64,000 bases of DNA from NVTR01 sp965237505. Its GTDB lineage: Bacteria > Pseudomonadota > Alphaproteobacteria > Rhodobacterales > Rhodobacteraceae. This document shows positions 26,167-35,193 of the stretch, one piece after another. The notes below the pieces were generated by a model. The model saw only the letters and a program-made list of their open reading frames with translations. It made no database searches and had not been told where the DNA came from. The stretch covers positions 124,001 to 188,000 of the forward strand of contig CBDEFR010000009.1 in assembly GCA_965237505.1 (NCBI GenBank), written 5' to 3'. Positions within the stretch are counted from its first letter, which is position 1, and each line of letters opens with the position of its first letter. Made by a program: the position numbers and the translations under genes.

Positions 26167-27328
26167 TACCAAGGGCCATTATGCGTGACTCTTTTGGGAT
26201 TCCCTTTTCGTCTCGGTTGTGATTCGCTTCTGCTACAAGCAGGAGAGACCCATGACAGTTGCGGTTACACGGTTGGATTTATCGGCGAGGGACCTTCGCG
26301 CGTCGGCGGCGAGGTCAACGGATGCGAAGGCAGCGCGGAGGATGTTGGCGATTGCGTTGGTTATGGAAGGGTCGGACCGCGCGTCGGCGGCGCGGAGCTG
26401 CGGGATGGACCGGCAAACCTTGCGCGACTGGGTGTATCGTTACAATGCCGGGGGGCTTGCGGGCCTGTCGAACCGCACGGCACCAGGGCGCACGCCTTAC
26501 CTGAGCGCCGCGCAGAAGGCGGAACTTTCCGAGATCGTTCGCGCGGGTCCTGACCCTGAGATGGACCGCGTGGTGCGTTGGCGGCGTATCGACCTGAAGC
26601 ACCTGATCAAAGAGCGCTTCGGTGTTGTCATGCATGAGCGCACGGTAGGCAAACAGCTTGCCGAACTTGGGTTCAGGCGGCTTTCGGTGCGCCCCGCACA
26701 TCCTCAATCGGATCCGGCCGCACAGGCGGCGTTCAAAAAAAAACTTCGCGCAGCTGGTAGCGGCGGCACTGCCGCCTGAAGCCCGCGGCAAACCACTGGA
26801 AATCTGGTTCCAAGATGAAGCGAGGATCGGACAGCAGGGAACGCTCACCCGTGTTTGGGCCAGGCGCGGAACCCGCCCGCGCGCGCCACGTGATACTCGC
26901 TACAAATGGGCTTACATATTTGGAGCCGTCTGTCCGGAACGCGCCGCTGCCGCCGCCCTCGTCATGCCCTTTGCCGATACGCAGGCGATGAATGAACACC
27001 TCGCCGAAATCGCCAAAACCGTCGTTCCAGGGGCACATGCCGTAATCGTGCTTGATGGCGCAGGCTGGCACGGTTCAAAGGCACTATGCACCCCCGACAA
27101 CATCACACTTCTCCCCCTGCCGCCATACGCGCCGGAACTCAACCCGATCGAAAACGTCTGGGCCTACCTGCGCGCCAACAAACTCGCCATCTCCATCTTC
27201 GACAGTTACGACCACATCGTCGAGAAGTGCTGCGACGCGTGGAACTTCTTCGCCGAAGACAAAGAGACCGTTCAAAACATAACCTCACGCGAATACGCAA
27301 AAAGCGTCATTCTATAAGGCCGTTGGTA
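26167..27328 (+). mobile_element. IS630-like element 1 (1162 bp)
   Basis: The ends read TACCAAGGGCC (left) and TACCAACGGCC (right, inward). Flanks are TAA on both sides (26164-26166 and 27329-27331). It carries a transposase in two frames. It interrupts the left terminal region of IS5 copy 2, after 19 bases. Confidence 0.85.
26252..27317 (+). CDS. IS630-family transposase in two frames (element 1)
   Basis: The first frame (26252-26779) starts at an ATG after AGGAGAG and encodes the paired helix-turn-helix part (AARSCGMDRQTLRDWVYRYN). The second frame, open from about 26740, encodes the catalytic part: IWFQDEARIGQQG (first Asp), VIVLDGAGWHGS (second Asp) and PELNPIENVWAYLR (Glu). They join at a run of nine A (26737-26745) in TTC-A9-CTTCGC. 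Loss of one A, or a +1 shift there, gives a continuous FKKNFAQL reading. Programmed frameshifting, transcript slippage and simple mutation are all possible. Confidence 0.85.
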
Positions 27329-27670
27329 TAATTGAGTGATTTCAGCGAGTTGTGATTCAATCGGATTGATAAGATTCGAGGGAGATCACAATGGCCTGGA
27401 CGGAAACCACTCGCGCCCGATATGAACGGCATTCGGGACGCTATGCAAGCGATTTAACTGATCAGGAATGGGGTTTGATCGCGCCATTCCTGCCGCCGCC
27501 TAAAACAACTGGTCGTCCGCGCAGCACGGCGATGCGCGATGTTCTGGATGCCATTTTGTACATCGCCAGCGCCGGGTGTGCGTGGCGTATGCTGCCCAAT
27601 GATTTCCCGCCAGTGTCCACCGTGCGCTACTATTTCTATGGCTGGCGCAACGATGGCATCTTTGAAGTGA

Positions 27671-28831
27671 TACCAACGGCATTTAACATTGACCGATATG
27701 GGCCCATTTTCGCATTCCGATTGATGTGATGGTTTCGGGCTGTGCGATGAGCTTGTTCCAAGCTTCGCATCCAGCATCGACGATGGCATTGTAGTCTTCG
27801 AACACGCGGTTGGAGAGCCAATTGGCGCGCAAGTACTGCCAGATATTTTCCACCGGGTTCAGTTCCGGAGCGCGCGATGGCAGCAGGATGATGGTGAGGT
27901 TCTTCGGGACTTTGAGTTTGCCGGTGGTGTGCCATCCGGCCCGATCCATCAGCACAACCGCATGGGCCTTTCGGGCGACGTGGCGGCTGATCTCGTCGAG
28001 ATGCATCTGCATGGCTTGCGCGTCCGCCCAAGGCAGCATGAGCGCCGCCCCCTTGCCGTGAGCCGGACAGATGGCGCCGAACAGATAGGCGTTGCGATAG
28101 CGCTGATCGGCCGGCTGGCGGGGGCGCGTGCCCTTTCTTGCCCACAGGCGCGTCAGGCCATTCTTCTGGCCAAGGCGTGCTTCGTCCTGGAACCGGATCT
28201 CCACCGGCGTTCCCGCCGGCAGGTCAGCTATATGCACCTGGAGCGTGTCGGCGAAGTTTTTTTAAACGCCTCGATGATCCGCTTATCCTGCCTGGGATGC
28301 TGCGGGCGGGCGCTGATATGGGCAAAGCCCAGTTCGCCAGGCAGTCTGGATATCCCGCGCTCGGAATAGATGACGCCAAAGCGCGCCTCGATCACCCGCT
28401 TCAGGTCGATCCGCCGCCAGCGGACAACCCCATCCACCGCCGGGTCGGGGCCGGTCTCGACAATCTCGCCAAGTTCTTTCATCTGGACATCGCTCAGGTA
28501 GCACGTCCGGCCCGCGCCCTTGCGGTTGGTGAGGCCATCCGGTCCCTCTTCGGTGAACCGGTGAACCCAGTCCCGCAGGGTCTGGCGATCCATCCCACCG
28601 ATCCTTGCGGCCTCTACACGGCTCATGCCATCGTAGACCGCCGCAAGAGACAACAGACGGCGGCTCTGCCGGGCATCCTTGCAACGGCTGGCGAGTTTAC
28701 GAAGGTGGCGGGCATCAAAGTCGCGACGAAGCGAAACACTGGCTGGCATGGCGATCCTCCTTTGCCAACCTTGAATCAGATCAAGACCGATTTGGGAATC
28801 CCCACAGAGTCAGAAATTGATGCCGTTGGTA
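27671..28831 (-). mobile_element. IS630-like element 2 (1161 bp)
   Basis: Perfect 12-bp terminal inverted repeats TACCAACGGCAT at both ends. The direct repeat is TGA (27668-27670 and 28832-28834). It lies inside the IS5 copy 2 transposase gene and is transcribed opposite to it. The protein is clearly diverged from IS630-like element 1, so this is a distinct but related element, not a second copy. Confidence 0.88.
27683..28749 (-). CDS. IS630-family transposase in two frames (element 2)
   Basis: The first frame (28749 down to 28228) encodes the helix-turn-helix region (AARIGGMDRQTLRDWVHRF). The second (to 27683) encodes the DDE part with IRFQDEARLGQK, VVLMDRAGWHTT and PELNPVENIWQYLR. The frames meet at TTT-A7-CTTCGCC (28255-28261 region). 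A -1 shift or one extra A gives FKKNFADTLQV. The homologous site in element 1 has nine A, so both are one base away from a shared eight-A in-frame state. Confidence 0.85.
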
Positions 28832-29559
28832 TGATCAGCCATTTTCTGGTGGCGACGGCGCGCGAGTTTCATGGCAAGAAGCCCGGCCCCACCGCTGGTG
28901 TCATGGATAGCCAGACCATAAAAACAACGGAAAGCGGTGGCATTTCGGGCTATGACGCGGGCAAGAAAACCAAGGGCCGCAAGCGCCACATTGTCACCGA
29001 CACGCTCGGGTTTATGGTTGGGTTGGTCGTGCATAGCGCCGGTATGCAAGACCGTGATGGCGCACCGGAAGTGTTGAAATCCATCCGGTATTCCCATCCA
29101 AACTTGCGCCATATCTTTGCGGATGGCGGTTATGCCGGACCAAAGCTGCGCGACGCTCTTGAAGGCATCGGTGACTGGACAATCCAGATCGTCAAGCGCT
29201 TCGACACTGCGGAAGGCTTCGAAGTCATTCCCAGAAGATGGGTCGTCGAGCGCACCTTCGCATGGCTCAACCGCTGCCGACGATTGGCCAAAGATTGGGA
29301 AAAATCCATCGCAAGTTCACAGGCATGGATACTCGTTGCACATATCAGAACCCTCACGCGTAAAATTGCAAGGCATTGTAATCATCCGTAGAGTTTTGAA
29401 TCAGACACTAAGAGAGACCTCAGCATAAGGCCTCTTTTCCAGCTTGATATTACGGAGTTCGGGATGGATTTCCAGTAAAATCGGATATTTGCGACTTTGA
29501 GGGTTGGATATGGTCAATTTGACGTAGTTTTATGTCCCATTTCCAGGTTTTGGCCGCAC

Positions 29560-30406
29560 TTATCCAGCGCAACTCTGGTCGGGCAATCCGTAGAGTGTCA
29601 AGAATTTGGCCCCTTTGCGAACGTTATGAGCGATGGCTGCAATACCGTAGGCAGTCATATTCCTGGCCAACCCCATAAATCGTGTTCGGGCTAAGCCATA
29701 ACGGCTTTTGTAAGTGGCAAAGGGCCGCTCGCCACCAGCACGAATAACAGCAATCTCATCATTGCGATTACGGTCATCATCCGACAGAGGTTTGTTACGG
29801 TAACCTTTGCGTTGCACCTGATCTGCAATGCCAAAACGTTTCAGTTTGTCACGCGTCTCCCGGGAACTGTAAGCCGCATCCGCGTAAAGGGCACTCTCAT
29901 CGCCCAATAAAAGCGTATCGCGTTCGACGCTGTCATGCACATTACCCGCAGTGACTGTCTGGCGTTGAATGAAGCCGTCCTCATCCACACCCGTATGAAC
30001 CGAGTATCCATAGGTGGATTTTATATTGCCACGGCTGTCTTTCCTGACATGCCAGCCCGCGTCCTTATCGCGCTTTGGCTGACCATCTTTACCTTTGCCC
30101 GAGCCAGATTGTGCAGCCTCAACGGGGGTGGCATCAATGATGTTGATACGCCCTTCCGTCAGAATAATGTTCTTGGCCTCAAGCTGGCGGTTGATCCCCC
30201 CCAAGAGACGCTCCCACAGATCATGTTCAACCAGTTGATTGCGGAACCGCCCCAGCGTTGACGCCTCCGGGACATCGCCGCCCAGTTCAAGGTGGCAAAA
30301 TTTACGAAACAGCAGATCACGATAAAGGCATTGCGACAGCTCAACATCCGATAATCGATACCACACCCCCAACAGCAAACCGCGAAACAAGGTCAAAAGT
30401 GGATAG
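29560..30406 (-). pseudogene. Second type of IS5-family transposase, 5'-truncated
   Basis: About 280 C-terminal residues of a different IS5-group transposase: HYPLLTLFRGLLLGVWYRLS at the truncated start, INIIDATPVEAAQSGSGKG (first Asp), ALYADAAYSSRETRDKL (second Asp) and AGGERPFATYKSRYGLARTR (Glu region). The N-terminus is removed where the IS3 element begins (30407); the reading frame continues into IS3 sequence without meaning. The far terminus was not identified. The 130 bp between this gene and 29427 hold no recognisable gene. Confidence 0.82.
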
Positions 30407-30466
30407 TGACCTGCCCCCAATTTGAGGGCCACTTTTAGGTAGACTCTGTTCCTCTTTTGTTTGCCA

Positions 30467-31333
30467 TTATTCGGCGGCGTGAGCAATGGGCGGTGGCGCG
30501 GAGCCTTCAGATAGCTCAAGCGTCGCTGCCCATTGCGGTTTATGGAAAGGCCTGTTTGCGGCAAATTCTTCCGGGGTTTGATAGTTCAGCGAAGAGTGGG
30601 GCCGGTTTTGATTGTAATCGATCCGCCAGTCCTCGATGATCCTTTCTGCCTCGGCCAGCGAGGTGAACCAGTTCAAGTTCAGGCATTCTTCGCGAAACCG
30701 GCCGTTGAAACTTTCGATGTAGGCGTTCTGGGTCGGCTTGCCCGGGTCGATGAAGTAGAGCTGCACGCCGTGATCATCTGCCCAGCCATCAAGCGCGCGG
30801 CCTCGTAGTTCAGGCCCATTGTCAACGGTCAGAACATCCGGGTACCCCCGCTCACGAGCCACCCGTTCCAGCATTTCCACCACGCGGGAGCCGGGGATCG
30901 ACAGGGCCACATCAATCGCCGGACATTCCCGTGTGCAGTCGTCTTTCAGATTGACGGTGCGGAACTTCCTGCCGTTGGCGAGCGCATCCATGGTGAAGTC
31001 CAGGCTCCACCGCTGGTTGGCGGCGATCGGGCACCAGGCGCCTTCGCGCACGCCCTTGGGGATTTTCTTGCGATTGCGGCGGCGCAGGGTCAGGCGCTCC
31101 TCTCGGTAAAGTCGCTCCACCACTTTCACGTTCACCTTGAAACCCTCCTGGCCAAGCTTGGCATGCAACATGCGATAGCCATAGCGTCGGTGTTTGCCGG
31201 AAAGCGTGACCAGCCGTTCCCGTATCCTCGCATGGCGATCCGGCCTTCCTCTGTATTCATTACTCGATCTGGAAAACCCAATCAGCCCACAGGCCCGCCG
31301 AGTTGAAAACTGATAGTCACGGCAAAGAACCAT
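30467..31333 (-). CDS. IS3 element 1 transposase OrfB (rve integrase core)
   Basis: A 288-residue integrase-type catalytic subunit. It has the HTH_21 region (LVTLSGKHRRYGYRMLHAKL), then QRWSLDFTMDALANGRKF with the first Asp, LTVDNGPELRGRA with the second Asp and NAYIESFNGRFREECLN with the Glu. It is expressed in this family as an OrfAB fusion by -1 frameshifting, and the frame is open upstream of the first start codon towards orfA. No obvious damage is seen. Confidence 0.88.
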   Translation of the reverse strand: MVLCRDYQFSTRRACGLIGFSRSSNEYRGRPDRHARIRERLVTLSGKHRRYGYRMLHAKLGQEGFKVNVKVVERLYREERLTLRRRNRKKIPKGVREGAWCPIAANQRWSLDFTMDALANGRKFRTVNLKDDCTRECPAIDVALSIPGSRVVEMLERVARERGYPDVLTVDNGPELRGRALDGWADDHGVQLYFIDPGKPTQNAYIESFNGRFREECLNLNWFTSLAEAERIIEDWRIDYNQNRPHSSLNYQTPEEFAANRPFHKPQWAATLELSEGSAPPPIAHAAE

Positions 31334-31359
31334 GACTGCTTCCCGGCGGCTTGCAGGCT

Positions 31360-31626
31360 TCAGAAGTTTTTTGCCAGAAGCCCTTTCAGGCCAGCATTAT
31401 CAAGCATGGTTTCGGCCAGCAGCTTCTTCAGCTTGCCGTTCTCCGATTCCAGGTCTTTCAGCCGCCTGACATCGGAAATCTGAAGGCCGCCATACCTGGC
31501 TTTCCATTTGTAAAAGGTGGCATCCGACATACCGTGCTTACGGCACAACTCGGACACTTTCGCACCCGCCGCATACTCCTGAATGATCCGAACAATCTGC
31601 TCTTCGCTAAACCGTGACTTGCGCAT
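31360..31626 (-). CDS. IS3 element 1 OrfA (helix-turn-helix and leucine zipper)
   Basis: An 88-residue DNA-binding subunit with the HTH segment AGAKVSELCRKHGMSDATFY and a C-terminal leucine-rich stretch (LESENGKLKKLLAETMLDN) for dimerisation. It precedes and overlaps the frame of orfB. Its ATG at 31626 follows an AGGAGAACAGAGA sequence. Confidence 0.88.
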   Translation of the reverse strand: MRKSRFSEEQIVRIIQEYAAGAKVSELCRKHGMSDATFYKWKARYGGLQISDVRRLKDLESENGKLKKLLAETMLDNAGLKGLLAKNF

Positions 31627-31705
31627 TCTCTGTTCTCCTCGTTCTCGTGAACATTAAGCGAACAGATCCTCCTTTCAAATGGACCAGTTTTCGGGGAGCA
31701 GGTCA

Positions 31706-32406
31706 CAGTCACCGATGCCTTCAAGAGCGTCGCGCAGCTTTGGTCCGGCATAATCGCCATCCGCAAAGATATGGCGCAAGTTTGGATGGGAATACCGGAT
31801 GGATTTCAACACTTCCGGTGCGCCATCACGGTCTTGAATACCGGCGCTATGCACGACCAACCCAACCATAAACCCGAGCGTGTCGGTGACAATGTGGCGC
31901 TTGCGGCCCTTGGTTTTCTTGCCCGCGTCATAGCCCGAAATGCCACCGCTTTCCGTTGTTTTTATGGTCTGGCTATCAATCACACCAGCGGTGGGGCCGG
32001 GCTTCTTGCCATGAAACTCGCGCGCCGTCGCCACCAGAAAATGGCTGATCACTTCAAAGATGCCATCGTTGCGCCAGCCATAGAAATAGTAGCGCACGGT
32101 GGACACTGGCGGGAAATCATTGGGCAGCATACGCCACGCACACCCGGCGCTGGCGATGTACAAAATGGCATCCAGAACATCGCGCATCGCCGTGCTGCGC
32201 GGACGACCAGTTGTTTTAGGCGGCGGCAGGAATGGCGCGATCAAACCCCATTCCTGATCAGTTAAATCGCTTGCATAGCGTCCCGAATGCCGTTCATATC
32301 GGGCGCGAGTGGTTTCCGTCCAGGCCATTGTGATCTCCCTCGAATCTTATCAATCCAATTGAATCACAACTCGCTGAAATCACTCAATTAGTTTTGGATC
32401 AGACAC
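31706..32406 (-). pseudogene. IS5-family element copy 3, C-terminal side deleted
   Basis: The right end (GTGTCTGATCC inward, ending 32406) and transposase codons 1-208 (from 32328) match the other copies through LRDALEGIGD, then the sequence passes straight into the IS3 end at 31705. The missing third contains the catalytic Glu region, so the transposase is dead. The flank beyond the intact end is TTA. Confidence 0.93.
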
Positions 32407-32462
32407 TTAGGGTCTTTTCAGGCGGCTATCGAACGAAACTTTGACCAAGATTGGAACAGACC

Positions 32463-32672
32463 ATGAGACCGAATGCAGCTTTGGAATTTAGCGACTATGA
32501 AATCCTGATCATGCGCTGCGGATTGCCATTTCCAAACGGCCTGCCGCGAGCCAGGTCCCGCCAGCACAACGTGCGCACGATACGCTGTGCCCTGTGCCGG
32601 GTGATCGGCGACAAGCTCACCGCACTTGGCGAGTGGTTTCAGCGACACGGGCAAATGCCAGCAACAGCATGA
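32463..32672 (+). CDS. Small hypothetical protein
   Basis: A 69-residue open frame beginning MRPNAALEFSDYEIL. It has a mixed composition with two cysteines (RCALC) and an amphipathic LTALGEWFQRHG segment near the end; no membrane segment. The start at 32463 is preceded only by a weak GGAACAG. An in-frame ATG lies four codons upstream. It ends shortly before a terminator that serves the opposite strand. I do not recognise a family, and coding status is likely but not certain. Confidence 0.45.
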   Translation: MRPNAALEFSDYEILIMRCGLPFPNGLPRARSRQHNVRTIRCALCRVIGDKLTALGEWFQRHGQMPATA

Positions 32673-32682
32673 CCAGGACAAC

Positions 32683-32705
32683 AAAAAACCCGCCAAAGCG
32701 GCGGG
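32683..32705 (-). terminator. Rho-independent terminator (leftward)
   Basis: Read on the minus strand, CCCGCC-GCTTT-GGCGGG (32705-32689) is followed by six T (32688-32683). A second, perfect 13-bp hairpin with a GATT loop (32710-32722 with 32727-32739) stands just upstream. Together they would end transcription of the small minus-strand gene at 32753-32860. Confidence 0.8.
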
Positions 32706-32752
32706 CACCAGCTCGGCGCCCGGATTCGGGCGCCGAGCTGTTTGGAATTCAG

Positions 32753-32860
32753 TCAGGCCAGCGTGAACGCCACCGCTACGGCGAGCGACAGGACACCGGC
32801 GCCAAAAACGCACCAGTCCACCAGCGTGCTGCCCAAGTCGTCATTCCAGAAATACCTCAT
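32753..32860 (-). CDS. 35-residue single-span membrane protein
   Basis: A short minus-strand frame: ATG at 32860, stop at 32753, beginning MRYFWNDDLGSTLVDW and ending in a hydrophobic helix with AGVLSLAVAVAFTLA. An AGAGA-type ribosome site lies upstream, and a double hairpin with a U-run follows about 14-70 bp after the stop, so it looks like a complete small transcription unit. The acidic N-terminus and single helix suggest a small inner-membrane protein. The function is unknown. Confidence 0.6.
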   Translation of the reverse strand: MRYFWNDDLGSTLVDWCVFGAGVLSLAVAVAFTLA

Positions 32861-33035
32861 GATAAAATCTCTATCGGTCCTTCGTTAACTTTTTGTTGCC
32901 AGAGCCGGTCGCGACGCCCTGATGCGCCGATCCTGGTGTTGAAATCGGGCGCAAATACGGTATTGCGGGTGCAAATGTGTGGATTTTCGGGTTGAAAAAT
33001 ACTTCGGACAGTCCGTGAATGGCCAAAATAAACAT

Positions 33036-33758
33036 ATGCAAAACAGAGATATAAAGCGGAAGTTGGACGGCTGGTCGCCGCCTGAGCGCCCAATGGGCGC
33101 GCGGCTGGCGGGCACCTTTGTGACATTGGAACGGCTGCGCGCGCGCAATCACGCAAACGCCATTCATGGCGCCAATCGTCAGGACGATGCGATCTGGGAT
33201 TTCATGCCCTACGGCCCGTTCAGCGACGCGCTGGACTACGGTGCGTGGGTGCAAAGCGTTCAGTCCGCTGGCGACCCGCTGTTCTACGCCATTTTTGACA
33301 AGGAACGGGACAGATGGGCCGGGGTTGCCAGCTATTTGCGGATTGCGCCGGATGCCGGCTCGATCGAGGTCGGCAACATCAATTTCGCCGCCCCGTTGCA
33401 ACGGACGCGGGCCGCGACCGAGGCGATGTTTCTGATGATGAAATGGGTGTTTGAGGCGGGCTACCGGCGTTATGAGTGGAAATGCGACGCGGCCAATCTG
33501 GCCTCGCGCCGCGCCGCCGAGCGTCTGGGGTTCAGTTACGAAGGCGTGTTCCGTCAGGCGGCGGTGGTCAAGGGGCGCAACCGCGATACCGCCTGGTTTG
33601 CGGTAATCGACAGCGAATGGCCGGCGCTGGAGCGCGCCTTTGAACGCTGGCTCGGGGCCGGTAATTTCGACCGCGATGCAGAGCAGCGTGCCCGTCTGAG
33701 TGACTTGACCGCGCCGGTCCGCGTCAGCGCCGATCCGGCGATCAGCGGGCGCGGGTGA
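33036..33758 (+). CDS. GNAT-family N-acetyltransferase (RimJ/RimL type)
   Basis: A protein of about 240 residues. TFVTLERLRARNHANAIHGA opens the domain, NFAAPLQRTRAATEAMFLMM holds the acetyl-CoA binding loop region, and WKCDAANLASRRAAERLGFS is the characteristic motif B end of RimL-like enzymes, followed by YEGVFRQAAVVKGRNRDTAW. It is longer than RimJ/RimL because of a C-terminal extension of about 30 residues. The substrate could be a protein N-terminus, an antibiotic or a small amine. The ATG at 33036 has no strong ribosome site. Confidence 0.85.
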   Translation: MQNRDIKRKLDGWSPPERPMGARLAGTFVTLERLRARNHANAIHGANRQDDAIWDFMPYGPFSDALDYGAWVQSVQSAGDPLFYAIFDKERDRWAGVASYLRIAPDAGSIEVGNINFAAPLQRTRAATEAMFLMMKWVFEAGYRRYEWKCDAANLASRRAAERLGFSYEGVFRQAAVVKGRNRDTAWFAVIDSEWPALERAFERWLGAGNFDRDAEQRARLSDLTAPVRVSADPAISGRG

Positions 33759-33916
33759 GGGCACATATTGTTGGCGGTGAGCTCCTTACACGGATGTTCA
33801 ATTGGTTCTGAACTGAGGGGCTGACGCGGGCGCGTCGCGGCCCTCTTCTCACGATTCCAAAAGCGGACTTACCTGTTTTGATCAGGACGATGACGCGAAC
33901 TTTGATTCCAGGTGCT

Positions 33917-34638
33917 CTAAATAACCTTGCGGTTCTGCAATCTGTCCTGAACCATCCCGGCGATCCGCGCCACATCGATGCCGGTTGGCTTGCCGTTGCG
34001 GTGGTGATCGTCCAGCGCATGTGCCGCCGCCGCCAGCGGATTGTCATCGGCCAGGCGCGCCAGACCGGACAGGAACTGCGCCACATAGGCAATCGCGCGG
34101 TCGTCGTTTTGCGACGTGGTCAGAACATCCGAGATATGGGCCAGATCATCGCGCAGGGCCAGTGGATCGGGGATGATCGCGTCGTCTTCGACCAGTTTGG
34201 GTCCGCGCAGGTGCTGGCTGGCCGGCAGATGCGACAGCACCGCCTGTTGAAACTGCGACAATCGGTCGATCGGCTTGTGCAAATACCCATCGGCGCCGGC
34301 GGCGGTCGCAAGGGCGCGCCCGTTGGCATCACCGCTGATCCCCAAAATGATGCCGACGCGCGGTGTTGCCTGGGCCAGTTCGCGGATCAGCTCAGTGCCT
34401 GATCCGTCGGCAGGCCAAGATCGACGATCACAACGCCTGGGCGGTAGACGGCAAGATGTCGGCGCGCAGAGCGCAGGCTGTCGGCGCGCCGGATCCGGGC
34501 GCCAGAGCGCAGGCACAACAAGCGCATTGATTCAGACGCGAACCGGCTGTCTTCCACCACCAGCACCGTCAGGCCCGCCAGCGGGCGTTCGGCGGTTGGT
34601 GTCTGGCTCATCATGAAATGTTCCAGATGCTCGGGCAT
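33917..34638 (-). pseudogene. Response-regulator receiver protein, frameshifted
   Basis: The N-terminal frame starts at ATG 34638 (site CGGAGA) and encodes a receiver domain with VLVVEDSRFASES (acidic pocket) and VVIVDLGLP (phospho-acceptor Asp). It breaks near 34405: loss of one base in the expected CCGGACGG (seen as CCGACGG on the minus strand) leads to an early stop. The other frame continues with DGSGTELIREL, GYLHKPIDRL (conserved Lys) and a C-terminal helical region of about 100 residues. Restored length is about 240 residues. No kinase gene is nearby. Confidence 0.8.
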
Positions 34639-34788
34639 GGCGGATCTCCGACAAGTGCGAGTCGGATTAGAAACCAATGACCGTGAATTGTTTGTTAATC
34701 CGGCAGTCGTTGGCCACGGTTCTTGCGGCCCTTGCAGCTGCGCGTCGGCAGGGCGATAACGGCGACCATGTGAAAACGGAGCGCGCTG

Positions 34789-35193
34789 ATGATCGGCCGT
34801 CTGAACCATGTCGCCATCGCGGTGCCCGATCTGCAAGCCGCAGCCGAGCTGTACCGGGGCACGTTCGGCGCGCATGTGAGCGCGCCCGAGGACCAGCCCG
34901 AGCACGGTGTGCGGGTGGTTTTCATTGCGCTGCCGAACACCAAGATCGAGCTTTTGCAGCCGCTTGGCGACAACAGCCCGATTGCCGGGTTTCTGGCGCG
35001 TCACCCGGCCGGTGGTATGCATCACCTTTGTTACGAGGTGCGCGACATTATCGCAGCGCGTGACCGGCTGCGCAGCCGCGGCGCGCGGGTGCTGGGCGCA
35101 GGCGAGCCCAAGATCGGCGCGCACGGAAAACCGGTGCTGTTTCTGCATCCAAAGGATTTTAACGGCACACTGATCGAACTGGAGCAGGTCTGA
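34789..35193 (+). CDS. mce: Methylmalonyl-CoA/ethylmalonyl-CoA epimerase
   Basis: A 134-residue vicinal-oxygen-chelate enzyme that interconverts the (2R) and (2S) forms of methylmalonyl-CoA. Metal ligands are visible at NHVAIAV (His 6), GMHHLCYEV and the C-terminal LIELEQV (Glu). The length is typical. It overlaps the DUF1467 gene by one base, a gene pairing common in Rhodobacteraceae. It feeds the B12-dependent mutase step of propionyl-CoA or ethylmalonyl-CoA metabolism. Confidence 0.92.
   Translation: MIGRLNHVAIAVPDLQAAAELYRGTFGAHVSAPEDQPEHGVRVVFIALPNTKIELLQPLGDNSPIAGFLARHPAGGMHHLCYEVRDIIAARDRLRSRGARVLGAGEPKIGAHGKPVLFLHPKDFNGTLIELEQV

Larger units (their letters stand above)
27391..29391 (+). 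pseudogene. IS5-family transposase, copy 2, interrupted
   Basis: Codons 1-93 (27391-27670) match the intact copies up to GIFEV; the IS630-like element 2 follows, and the remaining codons resume at 28835 (SHFLVATAREF) to 29391. TGA flanks the insertion on both sides, so excision with one TGA restores the gene. As it stands no full-length transposase is made. The sequence has very few differences from copies 1 and 4, for instance Met for Ile in GVMDSQ, so the insertions are recent. Confidence 0.92.
26148..29408 (+). mobile_element. IS5-family element, copy 2, carrying two nested IS630-like elements
   Basis: The outer ends are those of the other IS5 copies (GTGTCTGATCC at 26148; CAGACAC ending at 29408), flanked on both sides by TAA (26145-26147, 29409-29411), a 3-bp target duplication. 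One IS630-like element sits in the left terminal region (26167-27328) and another inside the transposase gene (27671-28831). Without them the element would again be about 930 bp. Confidence 0.9.
25692..29426 (-). pseudogene. Small anchored hypothetical protein, split by nested IS elements
   Basis: The 3' part (25692-26147, minus strand) is open up to the IS5 end and encodes a helical protein with AIFGSVVVSELAKDF near its start. Just beyond the other IS end, 29409-29426 encodes ATG plus LRSL and then the duplicated TAA (TTA codon). Removing 26148-29408 and one TAA copy joins them in frame, giving about 156 residues that begin MLRSLLAIFGSVVVSEL, a short hydrophobic anchor, after a plausible site AAGAGG. 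No family was recognised. The remaining fragment has no proper start and is probably silent. Confidence 0.75.
30407..31705 (-). mobile_element. IS3-family element 1 (1299 bp)
   Basis: The ends begin TGACCTGCCCCCAA (left) and TGACCTGCTCCCCGAA (right, inward). It carries orfA and orfB. The left neighbour is a truncated IS5-type transposase and the right neighbour is IS5 copy 3 cut mid-gene. The bases next to the ends (GATAG and CAGTC) do not match, so the element marks a deletion or recombination junction rather than a simple insertion. Confidence 0.88.

Noticed and set aside
32418..32813. 131-codon minus-strand frame opposite the small protein at 32463
   Set aside because: It runs across the minus-strand terminator and its hairpins, so it cannot be a translated gene of that transcript.
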